A DNA stretch of 64,000 nt, from assembly GCA_016786745.1 (NCBI GenBank), contig JAEUVS010000083.1, positions 26,728 through 90,727 on the forward strand, read 5' to 3'. Positions 55,375 through 63,428 of this stretch are shown here, one piece after another. Position 1 is the stretch's first letter. Every line of letters begins with the position of its first letter. The notes beneath the pieces are model-generated. The model saw only the letters and a program-made list of their open reading frames with translations. It made no database searches and had not been told where the DNA came from. This DNA is from Chitinophagaceae bacterium (GTDB lineage: Bacteria; Bacteroidota; Bacteroidia; Chitinophagales; Chitinophagaceae). The translations under genes and the position numbers were made by a program.

Positions 55375-56790
55375 ATGAAGAAAATAATATATAGTCTCGC
55401 CGCGATTTTAACGTTGCTGCAGATTGAGGGATGTAAAAAATTTCTTGATGTAAACAGCGATCCGAACAACCCGACGGACGTGTCGGAAGCGCTCGTACTT
55501 GCACCTGTTGAAACGATTATCGCTACTAATATAACCGCCGGCAGTTTCTCGCTCCAGAACATCAACGGTCCCGCGATCATCACTTCTTACTGGATGCAGG
55601 AGCTGTCGCTTAATCAACCGCAGCCGCAGATTGATGGTTATAAACTCACAACAGACGACGTGGATCCTATCTGGTTCACATTGTATTCAGGCGCGCTGCA
55701 AAACCTGGATATTATAAATAGAAAAGCGGTGGCCACAGGCAATCATGCTTATGGCGCAATCGCGAAAGTACTTACCGCGTACACGCTCGGAGTAACCACC
55801 GATTTATTCGGGGATATTCCTTTTGATGATGCGTTCAACGGAAATTTTAAACCGGCGTACCAGTCGCAGGAAGAAATTTATGCCCGGATGCATGAAATCC
55901 TCGACAGCGCTATTCTTGAAAGCGGTCTTGATCCGGGACAGCACCTGCCCTTCAGCGACGATTTTATTTATAATGGTGATATTGAGAAGTGGGTAAAGTT
56001 TGCGTGGGCGCTTAAAGCGAGATATCATATGCGGTTGACAAATGCACCCGGGCATGATGCGGTGGCTCAATCGAACCTTGCATTGCAAGCGATAGATAAC
56101 GCTTTTACTTCTGCTGACGATGAAGCGAATTTCGCTGTGTACTCAGCAAATCCGTCTTCCGAAAATCCCTGGTTTATGAATATTGGTGAGGACCAGGGCG
56201 GTGTGGTTTTGGGAAAATCGCTTGTCGACAAGTTGATTACCCGTAGTGATCCGCGTTTGCCGGTAATAGCCACTGAGCCTAACGGTGTATTTCTCGGCAG
56301 GCTGAGTACTACTGAAGCGGATCCTGATCCTACTGTTTACTCTGTGATCAATGAATTTTATGCAGGTATTGATGCGCCAGTGTCGATATTTAATTATTCT
56401 GAACTATTGTTCCTGAAAGCGGAGGCTACCTTGCGTACAGCGGGCGCGGCAGCGGCTACGGCTGTTTACCAGGAGGCGATAAGAAGTCATCTCGACAAAT
56501 TGGGCATTTCTGCAGGTGACGCAGATGATTACATTGCTTCGAGAGGCGCGTTGCCTGACGCTGGTGGACTCGGACAGATTATCGAGGATAAGGCGATAGC
56601 GAATTTTCTTTCCCTGGAGAATTATAATGATTGGAGGAGAACGGGGTTTCCTGTTTTGGAAGAGTTACCGTCGCCTTATATCCCTGATATTCCTGTTCGT
56701 TTTCCTTATCCTTTGGCGGAAATCACATCTAATTCACAATCTCAGCATAGTTTAACGGTGAATGACAGGGTTTGGTGGGATGGTGATTAA
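55375..56790 (+). CDS. SusD/RagB family surface lipoprotein
   Basis: A 471-residue lipoprotein with lipobox IEGC (Cys20), followed by KKFLDVNSDPNNPTDV, the start of the SusD-like group of nutrient-binding lipoproteins with many Bacteroidetes members. The helical TPR-rich fold (DIINRKAVATGNHAYGAIAKVL, ILDSAILESG) caps the SusC barrel and binds glycan. Glycan identity cannot be told from sequence. A bidirectional terminator follows between this gene and the convergent LytTR gene. Confidence 0.95.
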   Translation: MKKIIYSLAAILTLLQIEGCKKFLDVNSDPNNPTDVSEALVLAPVETIIATNITAGSFSLQNINGPAIITSYWMQELSLNQPQPQIDGYKLTTDDVDPIWFTLYSGALQNLDIINRKAVATGNHAYGAIAKVLTAYTLGVTTDLFGDIPFDDAFNGNFKPAYQSQEEIYARMHEILDSAILESGLDPGQHLPFSDDFIYNGDIEKWVKFAWALKARYHMRLTNAPGHDAVAQSNLALQAIDNAFTSADDEANFAVYSANPSSENPWFMNIGEDQGGVVLGKSLVDKLITRSDPRLPVIATEPNGVFLGRLSTTEADPDPTVYSVINEFYAGIDAPVSIFNYSELLFLKAEATLRTAGAAAATAVYQEAIRSHLDKLGISAGDADDYIASRGALPDAGGLGQIIEDKAIANFLSLENYNDWRRTGFPVLEELPSPYIPDIPVRFPYPLAEITSNSQSQHSLTVNDRVWWDGD

Positions 56791-56819
56791 GATTTTTCAC
56801 TCTCTCTTGATTTTTAATG

Positions 56820-56844
56820 ACGGGTGGTTTCTACCACCTGTTTT
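56820..56844. terminator. Bidirectional terminator between SusD and LytTR genes
   Basis: ACGGGTGGT (56820-56828) and ACCACCTGT (56833-56841) form a 9-bp stem with one G-U pair and loop TTCT, followed by TTTTAATTT. On the minus strand the other flank has several As/Ts, so it may work in both directions. It lies between the stop codons of two convergent genes. Confidence 0.75.
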
Positions 56845-56847
56845 AAT

Positions 56848-57564
56848 TTATAGCGACAACCCGATTTCTTTCAAAAAACTCTCTTTATAATTGCTCCCGA
56901 TCGGTATCTCAACCTTGCCGATATACACCCTGTTCCCCTCAATATGGCCAATCTTACTCCTGTTAATAATAAACGACCTGTGCACACGAATAAAAATATT
57001 TTTGGGCAACAACTCCTCCGCGTTTGAAAAAGTCATTGCCGGCATAAACGTATTGCCAGCGGTAACCATTTTCGTGTAGTTCCCACTCGCCTCCGCATAA
57101 AGAATATCATTCTGCATCACTTTGTAAATCCTCCCTTCTGTTTTGATAAAAATAGAATCGTCGGAAGTAGACGCCACACTCTCCTGCGCCACCGGCGACC
57201 TCCCATGCAACCTGTCAACAGCCTTGTCAACCGCTACAATAAATCTTTCAAGAGAAAAAGGTTTCAGCAAATAATCGCATGCTGCAAGATCAAACGCATC
57301 TACCGCAAACTCCTTGTAAGCAGTAGTAAAAATTACCTGCGGTGGATTTTTCAGCGTTTTAAGAAAGGATATACCAGTCATCACCGGCATATTGATATCC
57401 AGAAAAAGTATATCAACCTGTTCCTTCGCCAGCGCAGCCTTAGCCTCAAGCGCATTAGCACACGCAGCCACCACTTCGAGATATGAAAGGTGTGAGCAAT
57501 ACGACTGAATGATATCCCTCGCTATAGGCTCATCGTCGGCTATCACACATTTCCATTTATTCAT
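56848..57564 (-). CDS. LytTR-type response regulator
   Basis: A 238-residue regulator. Receiver: Asp10/Asp11 (IADDEP), phosphoacceptor Asp56 (ILFLDINMP), FTTAYKE and LKPFSL. LytTR DNA-binding domain: about 140-238 (RIYKVMQNDILYAEASGN, RVHRSFIINRSKIGHIEGNRV). It is directly downstream of a sensor kinase gene (1 nt gap) and so forms a cognate pair with it, transcribed away from the TonB receptor gene. Confidence 0.95.
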   Translation of the reverse strand: MNKWKCVIADDEPIARDIIQSYCSHLSYLEVVAACANALEAKAALAKEQVDILFLDINMPVMTGISFLKTLKNPPQVIFTTAYKEFAVDAFDLAACDYLLKPFSLERFIVAVDKAVDRLHGRSPVAQESVASTSDDSIFIKTEGRIYKVMQNDILYAEASGNYTKMVTAGNTFMPAMTFSNAEELLPKNIFIRVHRSFIINRSKIGHIEGNRVYIGKVEIPIGSNYKESFLKEIGLSL

Positions 57565-57565
57565 G

Positions 57566-58600
57566 TCACTTCATTTTAATCTGGAGCATTACCTTATACG
57601 TATTTTCAGAATCTTCAATTACAAGATGATGGTCCATCGGGTAAAGCAATTCCAGGCGCTTCTTTACATTTTCCAATCCAAGCCCGCTGCTTCCCTCGTC
57701 TTTTTTCCGTTCCTCCGGTCGGTATGAATTTACAACAGAAAACAAAATGCGGTTACTCCACGATTTTGCTGATATATGTATGTATATCTTTTCATCGGTA
57801 GTATCCCGCGAATGTTTGAATGCATTCTCAATAAAAACAATCAGCATCATTGGCGCAACCTTCGCAGAACCCGACGTGAAATCCTCAAAATCTGTGGAAA
57901 GAGAAAGCCTGTCGCCTATACGCATTTTCTCAAACTCAATGTAATTATTGATGTATGCCATTTCATCCGCCAGAGGAACAAATTGCTTGTTGGCCTCATA
58001 AACAGAATAACGAAGCAGGTCAGAAAGTTTCAGTAACAACTGTGGAATCTTCTCGTGCTGCGTTATCGAGAGTCCATACATATTATTGAGTGTATTAAAC
58101 AAAAAATGCGGACTGATTTGCGACTGCAGCAACTGAAGTTCGCTTGCGCTGTGGGCAGCCATAGATTTTGCTTCAGCAATCTGCTTCTGTGCCACAGCTC
58201 TCGCCAATTTAATTAATATACCTGCAATGATACTGACAGCAAACAGAGGCAGGCCAAACAGCAGGATCGCAAGTGCAAACCTGTCGCGTAATGGAAATTC
58301 AGCATAAAAAAACAACCATGCGAGCAGCCCTGTTGCCAGCAGGCTAAGCGAGACAAAAAGGCGTGGCCTTATTTTTTCCAGGCGGAAGGCCCAGATGCGC
58401 GCGATAAATCTACCTATATATACCCCTGCAATAACAACCAGCGTGAAGGCAAGCGTTGTTGCCTCGTCCTCGGGAAAGCCAACCGATTTTACAACGGCGA
58501 GCATAAATAAAAAAATGGGGATGCTTCCTATGCCGGTAAGCACTACATATAACACGTTCTGTGAAAAAAATCTTGATCGGTTATTATCATTCGGTTTCAT
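57566..58600 (-). CDS. LytS-type sensor histidine kinase
   Basis: A 344-residue membrane kinase with four predicted membrane segments (about 15-140), a coiled linker, phosphoacceptor box SPHFLFNTLNNMYGL (His165) and HATPase with VFIENAFKHS and SSGLGLENVKKRLELLY (N- and G-boxes complete). Start at the ATG at 58600, after an upstream frame extension with no family match. Operon with the LytTR gene; divergent from the TonB receptor gene at 58817 over 216 nt. Confidence 0.93.
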   Translation of the reverse strand: MKPNDNNRSRFFSQNVLYVVLTGIGSIPIFLFMLAVVKSVGFPEDEATTLAFTLVVIAGVYIGRFIARIWAFRLEKIRPRLFVSLSLLATGLLAWLFFYAEFPLRDRFALAILLFGLPLFAVSIIAGILIKLARAVAQKQIAEAKSMAAHSASELQLLQSQISPHFLFNTLNNMYGLSITQHEKIPQLLLKLSDLLRYSVYEANKQFVPLADEMAYINNYIEFEKMRIGDRLSLSTDFEDFTSGSAKVAPMMLIVFIENAFKHSRDTTDEKIYIHISAKSWSNRILFSVVNSYRPEERKKDEGSSGLGLENVKKRLELLYPMDHHLVIEDSENTYKVMLQIKMK

Positions 58601-58816
58601 TTTGTCAGTCGTTTGAAATTCAAATATGAACAACCGCGGCTGCAGAATGAAATCTTACTGACGAATATGGTCATATTCATGTCGAAAATGCGGCACCTGG
58701 TGACGAAGACCTTCATCCGGTAAAAAGGGTTTTCTGTCATGCCGCCGGTAAGATACAACACTAAATTTTCCTCTCCACTTTCTCCTTTCAAATCTTTGAC
58801 CCGTAAAACAAAAGAT

Positions 58817-61021
58817 ATGAAACAGGTAATCGTTCTCCTTCTCATTTCAGCACTCGGCATTAACGCTATGTCGCAGGACTCACTAAAAACCGCCGACACT
58901 ACAAAGAAGTTCACTGAAAAACTTGCGGAGGTGACGGTTACGGCCAGGCGACCGATGATGATACATGAGATAGATAAGACTGTTGTTGACGTGAAAGCGA
59001 TGGCCGGCAGCGCTTCGCTGAATACCGTGGAGCTGCTTGAAAGAATTCCGGGAGTGAATGTTAACCCTTCGGGAGAAATCAGCCTGAATGGTAAATCAGG
59101 TGTTTTGGTCCTCATCAACGACAGGCCCACTTATATGTCGCGCCAGGACCTGCTTGCGTATCTTAAATCGATACCCGCGGGTAATCTTGAAAAAGTAGAG
59201 TTGGTTGACAACCCTTCAGCTAAATATGATGCTGAAGGAAATGCAGTAATCAATATCAAACTGAGGAAAAATCGGGCTGCCGGTATAAACGGCACTATAA
59301 CCAGTGGTGCATCTCTCGGACGTTATCACGGTACAAACAATAGCGTGAACCTGAATTTCAATCGCAAAAAGTTAAACGTGTTCGCTAATCTTGGGCTGAG
59401 TACATTCAAAGAATACAACGACAATGACTACGATAGAAAGTTCTTCAACGCCGACAACAGTCTCTCTTCTTTGCTGAAATTGGACAACGATGAAATATTG
59501 AATACAAAGAATATTAATTTAAATACCGGTTTTGATTACTCCATCTCACCCAAATCATCGCTGGGAGCCATTTTTAATTATAATCACGGGAAACGAACAA
59601 CTGATTTCAACTTTGTGGGCAACAATTTTGACGCTGCCGGTCGGCCTGGAAACCTCAGCAGTGGATATACCGATCGGTTTGATACAAGGAACAACCTGAG
59701 CTTTAATATTAATTATTTGCTTCAGTTCAATAAGGAAGGTCACGAACTTACAGCGGATGCAAACTTCCTTAAGTATGAATCGGGGAGCAACAGGATGCAG
59801 GGAACATTTCTGTCTCCGGCTAATGGATCACCTGTTGACAGCGACCTGTTTCAGTATATCGTACCTGTTAAAAGCGATATCGCTGTTTTCAAGGCCGACT
59901 ATGTTCGCCCTTTCAAAAATAAGGTGCGTTTGGAAGCCGGTATGAAATCAAGTTTTATCAACAACGATAATGTGTCTGATTACTTCGACCATAATGGCAG
60001 CGATCCGAAATTTGAACCTGCATTTTCTAATCATTTCAGGTACGATGAAAATATTAATGCCGCGTATTTCAATCTTCAGAAATCATGGAAACGCTGGCAG
60101 GGACAATTCGGCATGAGAATGGAAAGTTTACACGCTGAGGGCAACCAACTGGGAAATGAAATTGTTGAACAGAGTTCGTTTGTAAAAAACAATACGGGCT
60201 TTTTCCCTTCGGCATATATTACATACAAGCTTGATACGGTTAACAAGAATACACTCAGCCTTATTGCAGTGCGAAGAATCAGCCGCCCGAATTATTCAAC
60301 ACTCAACCCGTTTGTGTTTATAAAAGATGAGTTTACGAGCATTTCAGGAAATCCTGGCCTCAATCCGCAATATCAATATCGTGTTGAATTGAAGTTTCAG
60401 CACAAACAACGGTATTGGTTCCAGCTAAGTTTTAACAAGTTTACGGAGCTGATTTTTAACACCACCAGGGTTATAGACGAGCGCTATGTTAATATGCCCG
60501 AAAATATTGGCAAAGGATATATGATTTTACTCAGTTCCGGGCTGACTGCATCGCCTGCAAAATGGCTGAACACCAATAATACTTTAAGAATAGCGAGGCT
60601 CAGCGCCCGTGGTAATGTTGCAGATCAACCATTGCGACCAGATCTTGTTGCCGTGAGATTTGAAACAATGACCTTCATTTCCATTACAAAAGCAATTAAC
60701 GCGGAGTTTAATGCATATTGGGCGAGCAAGGATATTATAGGTCAGGCAATCGCAAAACCGATGTTCCGGATGAATGCGGGTGTGTCGAAAAAGATGTGGA
60801 AGGATAAGGGTACAATACGAATTGGCATGGACGATATATTTCATTCATGGCAATACCGGAATACTTCCATTGCTTTGAAGCAATCGTCTTTTGAACAAAC
60901 AACTGTGATGGATACGCGAAGAGTTACCGCTTCATTTTCCTACAGGTTTGGTAAAGAACTCAGTTCAAAAAAGAGAAGGCATGGTGGAGTGATTGATGAG
61001 GAGAAGGGGAGGCTTGATTGA
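58817..61021 (+). CDS. TonB-dependent receptor, Omp_b-brl_3 type
   Basis: A 734-residue outer-membrane protein: signal peptide (1-19), plug (KLAEVTVTARRPMMIHEIDKT, LLERIPGVNVNPSGEISLNGK, VLINDRPTYMSRQDL, VELVDNPSAKYDAEGN), then a 14-strand-like Omp_b-brl_3 barrel. It has no carboxypeptidase-D-like domain and no SusD partner, which differs from the SusC receptor. Such receptors often transport small ligands or act in signalling. The ATG at 58817 gives the signal peptide; the longer frame to 58739 does not. It is divergent from the HK/LytTR pair. Confidence 0.9.
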   Translation: MKQVIVLLLISALGINAMSQDSLKTADTTKKFTEKLAEVTVTARRPMMIHEIDKTVVDVKAMAGSASLNTVELLERIPGVNVNPSGEISLNGKSGVLVLINDRPTYMSRQDLLAYLKSIPAGNLEKVELVDNPSAKYDAEGNAVINIKLRKNRAAGINGTITSGASLGRYHGTNNSVNLNFNRKKLNVFANLGLSTFKEYNDNDYDRKFFNADNSLSSLLKLDNDEILNTKNINLNTGFDYSISPKSSLGAIFNYNHGKRTTDFNFVGNNFDAAGRPGNLSSGYTDRFDTRNNLSFNINYLLQFNKEGHELTADANFLKYESGSNRMQGTFLSPANGSPVDSDLFQYIVPVKSDIAVFKADYVRPFKNKVRLEAGMKSSFINNDNVSDYFDHNGSDPKFEPAFSNHFRYDENINAAYFNLQKSWKRWQGQFGMRMESLHAEGNQLGNEIVEQSSFVKNNTGFFPSAYITYKLDTVNKNTLSLIAVRRISRPNYSTLNPFVFIKDEFTSISGNPGLNPQYQYRVELKFQHKQRYWFQLSFNKFTELIFNTTRVIDERYVNMPENIGKGYMILLSSGLTASPAKWLNTNNTLRIARLSARGNVADQPLRPDLVAVRFETMTFISITKAINAEFNAYWASKDIIGQAIAKPMFRMNAGVSKKMWKDKGTIRIGMDDIFHSWQYRNTSIALKQSSFEQTTVMDTRRVTASFSYRFGKELSSKKRRHGGVIDEEKGRLD

Positions 61022-61059
61022 TTCCCAATTCCGGAAGAAACATTCCTTTTAATAGAAAA

Positions 61060-61115
61060 AAGCCAGGTAAAATGGCGGATATCGTGTTGAGAAACAGCGC
61101 CGTTTTATCTGGCTT
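61060..61115 (-). terminator. Long stem-loop, likely terminator of minus-strand small gene
   Basis: AAGCCAGGTAAAATGGCG (61060-61077) and CGCCGTTTTATCTGGCTT (61098-61115) form an 18-bp stem with two G-U wobbles and a 20-nt loop. Reading the minus strand, the stem ends in a run of T (from 61056-61060), as expected for an intrinsic terminator of the gene at 61252. No such run follows on the plus strand. Confidence 0.55.
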
Positions 61116-61149
61116 ACGTATTGAAATATTGAAGGCAAAACCCTAACGT

Positions 61150-61233
61150 ATGAAAGCCCAATATAGCCTCAACCGGAAAAAATATATTCTCTTTTGCTTG
61201 TTTATTGCGCTGGCAGTAATGGCGTTCTCATAA
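61150..61233 (+). CDS. Possible 27-residue hydrophobic peptide
   Basis: An ATG at 61150 opens MKAQYSLNRKKYILFCLFIAL and stops at 61231-61233: a basic start followed by one membrane-length hydrophobic stretch. Such short peptides may be a leader, a toxin-like peptide or chance. It lies in the 230-nt gap between TonB receptor and a minus-strand gene. No ribosome-binding site was evident. Confidence 0.25.
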   Translation: MKAQYSLNRKKYILFCLFIALAVMAFS

Positions 61234-61251
61234 TTATTTCCCCTCTCCCCT

Positions 61252-61512
61252 CTATCGACTGATCTCGGCCGAATAAAGCACTGATCCATTCGTATCCACT
61301 ACATCGAGGAGCACCCATTTATCTTCGAATGTTCCGTCCTCATTAATTACTTTATTGTTTTCTCCTCTCCACACGTACCAGCTGAAAGATTTTACCAATC
61401 TCGTTTCTTCATTGAAGAGTCGTACGATAATAAACCGGTTGGAATCTGAAAAGATGTGCAGGTTCAAAAAGCAATAAGAAAGAAAAGTTGACAAGGTTAA
61501 ATTGGCAATCAT
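61252..61512 (-). CDS. Small hypothetical protein
   Basis: An 86-residue open frame with ATG at 61512 and no other competitor. A hydrophobic start (LTLSTFLSYCFLNLHIF) could be a signal or anchor; the remainder is W-rich and polar (SWYVWRGENNKV, DKWVLLDVV). No family recognised; it may also be the remnant of a longer gene. A plausible terminator lies on its 3' side. Confidence 0.4.
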   Translation of the reverse strand: MIANLTLSTFLSYCFLNLHIFSDSNRFIIVRLFNEETRLVKSFSWYVWRGENNKVINEDGTFEDKWVLLDVVDTNGSVLYSAEISR

Positions 61513-61842
61513 GATTGAATAACAGGTACGGGTGAAAAAAACAAACCCGGAAGGCTATGCGCGTTCCAGGTTTTTCATTTGGCGAGGAGAATGCAACGAG
61601 AATTGTGCCTTTTATTTAAGAGTTTGAGAATTAGATGCTTGAGTAGTTGAAAAATAATGATGCTTCCAAATAGTGGAAAACAGTTTCCAAAAACAAATAA
61701 GCAATCCTGAACCAGGGTCTTCTCCATCCGAACCGGGCGTCGCAGGCGTGAGTGTGAGAGATTGACGAACAAAGTTTCTCCTTTGACTGCCCCCTATGAG
61801 AGTTGACTTTCTTTGTCTATATTGGTTACACAAACAACTAAA
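61513..61842. other. 330-nt region without recognised gene
   Basis: Between the small minus-strand gene and the DUF2059 gene. Short frames on the minus strand (about 61575-61833) lack a family match and a plausible start context, and are left out. An 8-nt TATATTGG at 61818-61825 is close to TAnnTTTG and could be the promoter of the DUF2059 gene, though no -33 element was seen. Confidence 0.4.
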
Positions 61843-62283
61843 ATGCGCATACTAACCCTGTCCTTCTTTATCCTGATCTCTGCCACAGCATTCAGTCAAA
61901 CCCCTGCAAAAACAGAAAAGATTAAAAAATTCATGGAAGCAAGCGGCTACTCGAAAGTGCTGAACCAAACCCTCAGCTCGATGTTCGACCTGTATGAAAG
62001 AAGCTATCCCGCAGTCGCTTCAGAATTCTGGACTGAGTTTAAAAAAGACATCAAACTGGACGACCTGGAAAAGCTCATGGTGCCCATATACGACAAATAC
62101 TTCAACGAAACGGACCTTGACGCCTTAATCGTTTTTTACTCTTCCCCCGCAGGCATCAAAGTAAGAGATGTTCAACCGCTGATTGTAAAAGATGCGACAG
62201 CTGCCGGCGCTGACTGGGGAAGAACCGTCGGAGAGAAAGTGATACAACGGCTCAAAGAAAAAGGATACACTTTAGAGCAGTAA
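61843..62283 (+). CDS. DUF2059 domain protein, secreted
   Basis: A 146-residue protein with signal peptide (1-19, FSQ). The mature part matches DUF2059: KKFMEASGYSKVLNQTL, FDLYERSYPAV, then LVPIYDKYFNETDLDALIVFYSSPAG, a motif (the [YF]-x-x-x-F-T-x-x-D/E-L/I-x-x-L-I-x-F-Y-x-S) typical of the family. It is a periplasmic protein of unknown role. The ATG at 61843 is chosen over a TTG ten codons upstream, which gives no signal peptide. Confidence 0.88.
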   Translation: MRILTLSFFILISATAFSQTPAKTEKIKKFMEASGYSKVLNQTLSSMFDLYERSYPAVASEFWTEFKKDIKLDDLEKLMVPIYDKYFNETDLDALIVFYSSPAGIKVRDVQPLIVKDATAAGADWGRTVGEKVIQRLKEKGYTLEQ

Positions 62284-62314
62284 GGGAGCTTACCTTGAGT
62301 AATAATTCACACTT

Positions 62315-62797
62315 TTACTTCTTGCAAGAGTTATCCGTCATCACGCGCATGCCGCCTTCCATATTTACTACATTGGCGAAGCCTTTTGTGGTAAGGAAAT
62401 AGCTTGCGCGCGGACTTCTCCTGCTGTGCGAACAATAGACGATGATTTCTTTGTCTTTAAATTCATTCAGTTCCAGGTACCTTCCTTCAAGTTCCTGTAT
62501 GGGGATGTTGATAGCGTTTTTCAACGTGCCATAGTTGTCGGTTTTTCCATCAAACTCCGCGGTTGTGCGAACATCGAGTAATACAACTCCGGGATGCTTT
62601 GAAATATATCCGCATACCTCTGAGGGTTGTATCGTTCTGAACGTGACGGTCGATTTCTTAACCAGTTGCATCTGGCAGTGTGGGCACTGGCCGGGTTTTG
62701 TGTAAGTTGCCCTGTCACATTCTAATCCGCATGGAATGCATTGGTAGGAATCCTGGTAAGGGCTAAATGCCATTAAGTATAAAATGATTAGCCACAT
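62315..62797 (-). CDS. Rhodanese-like protein with N-terminal zinc-ribbon
   Basis: A 160-residue protein. A short hydrophobic start is followed by a metal-binding Cys group (YQCIPCGLEC at 19-27, CPHC at 38-41), then a rhodanese domain (about 55-158) with LDVRTTAEFDG and the active-site loop YCSHSRRS (Cys122). Rhodaneses transfer sulphur or act as redox/metal-related modules. The Cys cluster resembles the YHS/heavy-metal-binding type seen before such domains. Its target is not known. Confidence 0.85.
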   Translation of the reverse strand: MWLIILYLMAFSPYQDSYQCIPCGLECDRATYTKPGQCPHCQMQLVKKSTVTFRTIQPSEVCGYISKHPGVVLLDVRTTAEFDGKTDNYGTLKNAINIPIQELEGRYLELNEFKDKEIIVYCSHSRRSPRASYFLTTKGFANVVNMEGGMRVMTDNSCKK

Positions 62798-62885
62798 ACT
62801 GTGAAGTTAAGACTTTATTCGCTTCACGCTGGAAAACTGCTGCCCGTACGGACAGCAGCATTCAAAAAACTAATTGTAAACAATC

Positions 62886-63422
62886 CTACTGACTGAATTT
62901 GAAAAGAACAAAAGGATCTAAAGATGAACCGCCGGTAGAAAGCCGCCCGGGAGGATATCCATACTCCGCTAACAGCGAACGCGTCTGTATATCCTGCACC
63001 TGCGTACCTTCCTTGTATTCATACAACAAATCCGCGCCTTTTTCATCAACTCCAACAGTTACGAGCGACAAAACATCTTCGCCTTTCACTCCTTTCTTCA
63101 AACAGGGATAAAACCTGATCCCTTCGCATTTCGGCTGGCTGATCGTTTTAAGCAACACACTTTTGTCGAGCGTAATCGCAGGTGAGCCTTCAAGAAGCTG
63201 GCGAAGAATACTATCAGGTGGTTGTTTTTGCACTAACTCACGCAAAGCTTTGATCATCGACACGGCCAGGGGCGCGTCAATCGGAATTCCGTATGGCCCC
63301 GGAGCATCGGCCATCGTAAAGCTGTCCTGGTACTCCGTTATGGGAATAGAGGCATGAATATCACTCGGCCGGGCGAGCGTAGCGCCATCCGCCTTCCAGG
63401 TGATAGAGGGTTCGTTGGACAT
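62886..63422 (-). CDS. Hypothetical protein
   Basis: A 178-residue protein without signal peptide and with no family I recognise. It is Pro/Gly-rich near the start (AGPYGIPID-like ADAPGPYGIPIDAP) and ends with GRLSTGGSSLDPFVLFKFSQ. Its start codon is close to (6 nt after) the next gene's stop, so it probably shares a transcript with the glycosyltransferase-like gene upstream. Confidence 0.55.
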   Translation of the reverse strand: MSNEPSITWKADGATLARPSDIHASIPITEYQDSFTMADAPGPYGIPIDAPLAVSMIKALRELVQKQPPDSILRQLLEGSPAITLDKSVLLKTISQPKCEGIRFYPCLKKGVKGEDVLSLVTVGVDEKGADLLYEYKEGTQVQDIQTRSLLAEYGYPPGRLSTGGSSLDPFVLFKFSQ

Positions 63423-63428
63423 AGGTAA

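Noticed and set aside
61575..61833. Short minus-strand frames of 65-73 codons
   Set aside because: No signal, domain or consistent start; left as non-coding.
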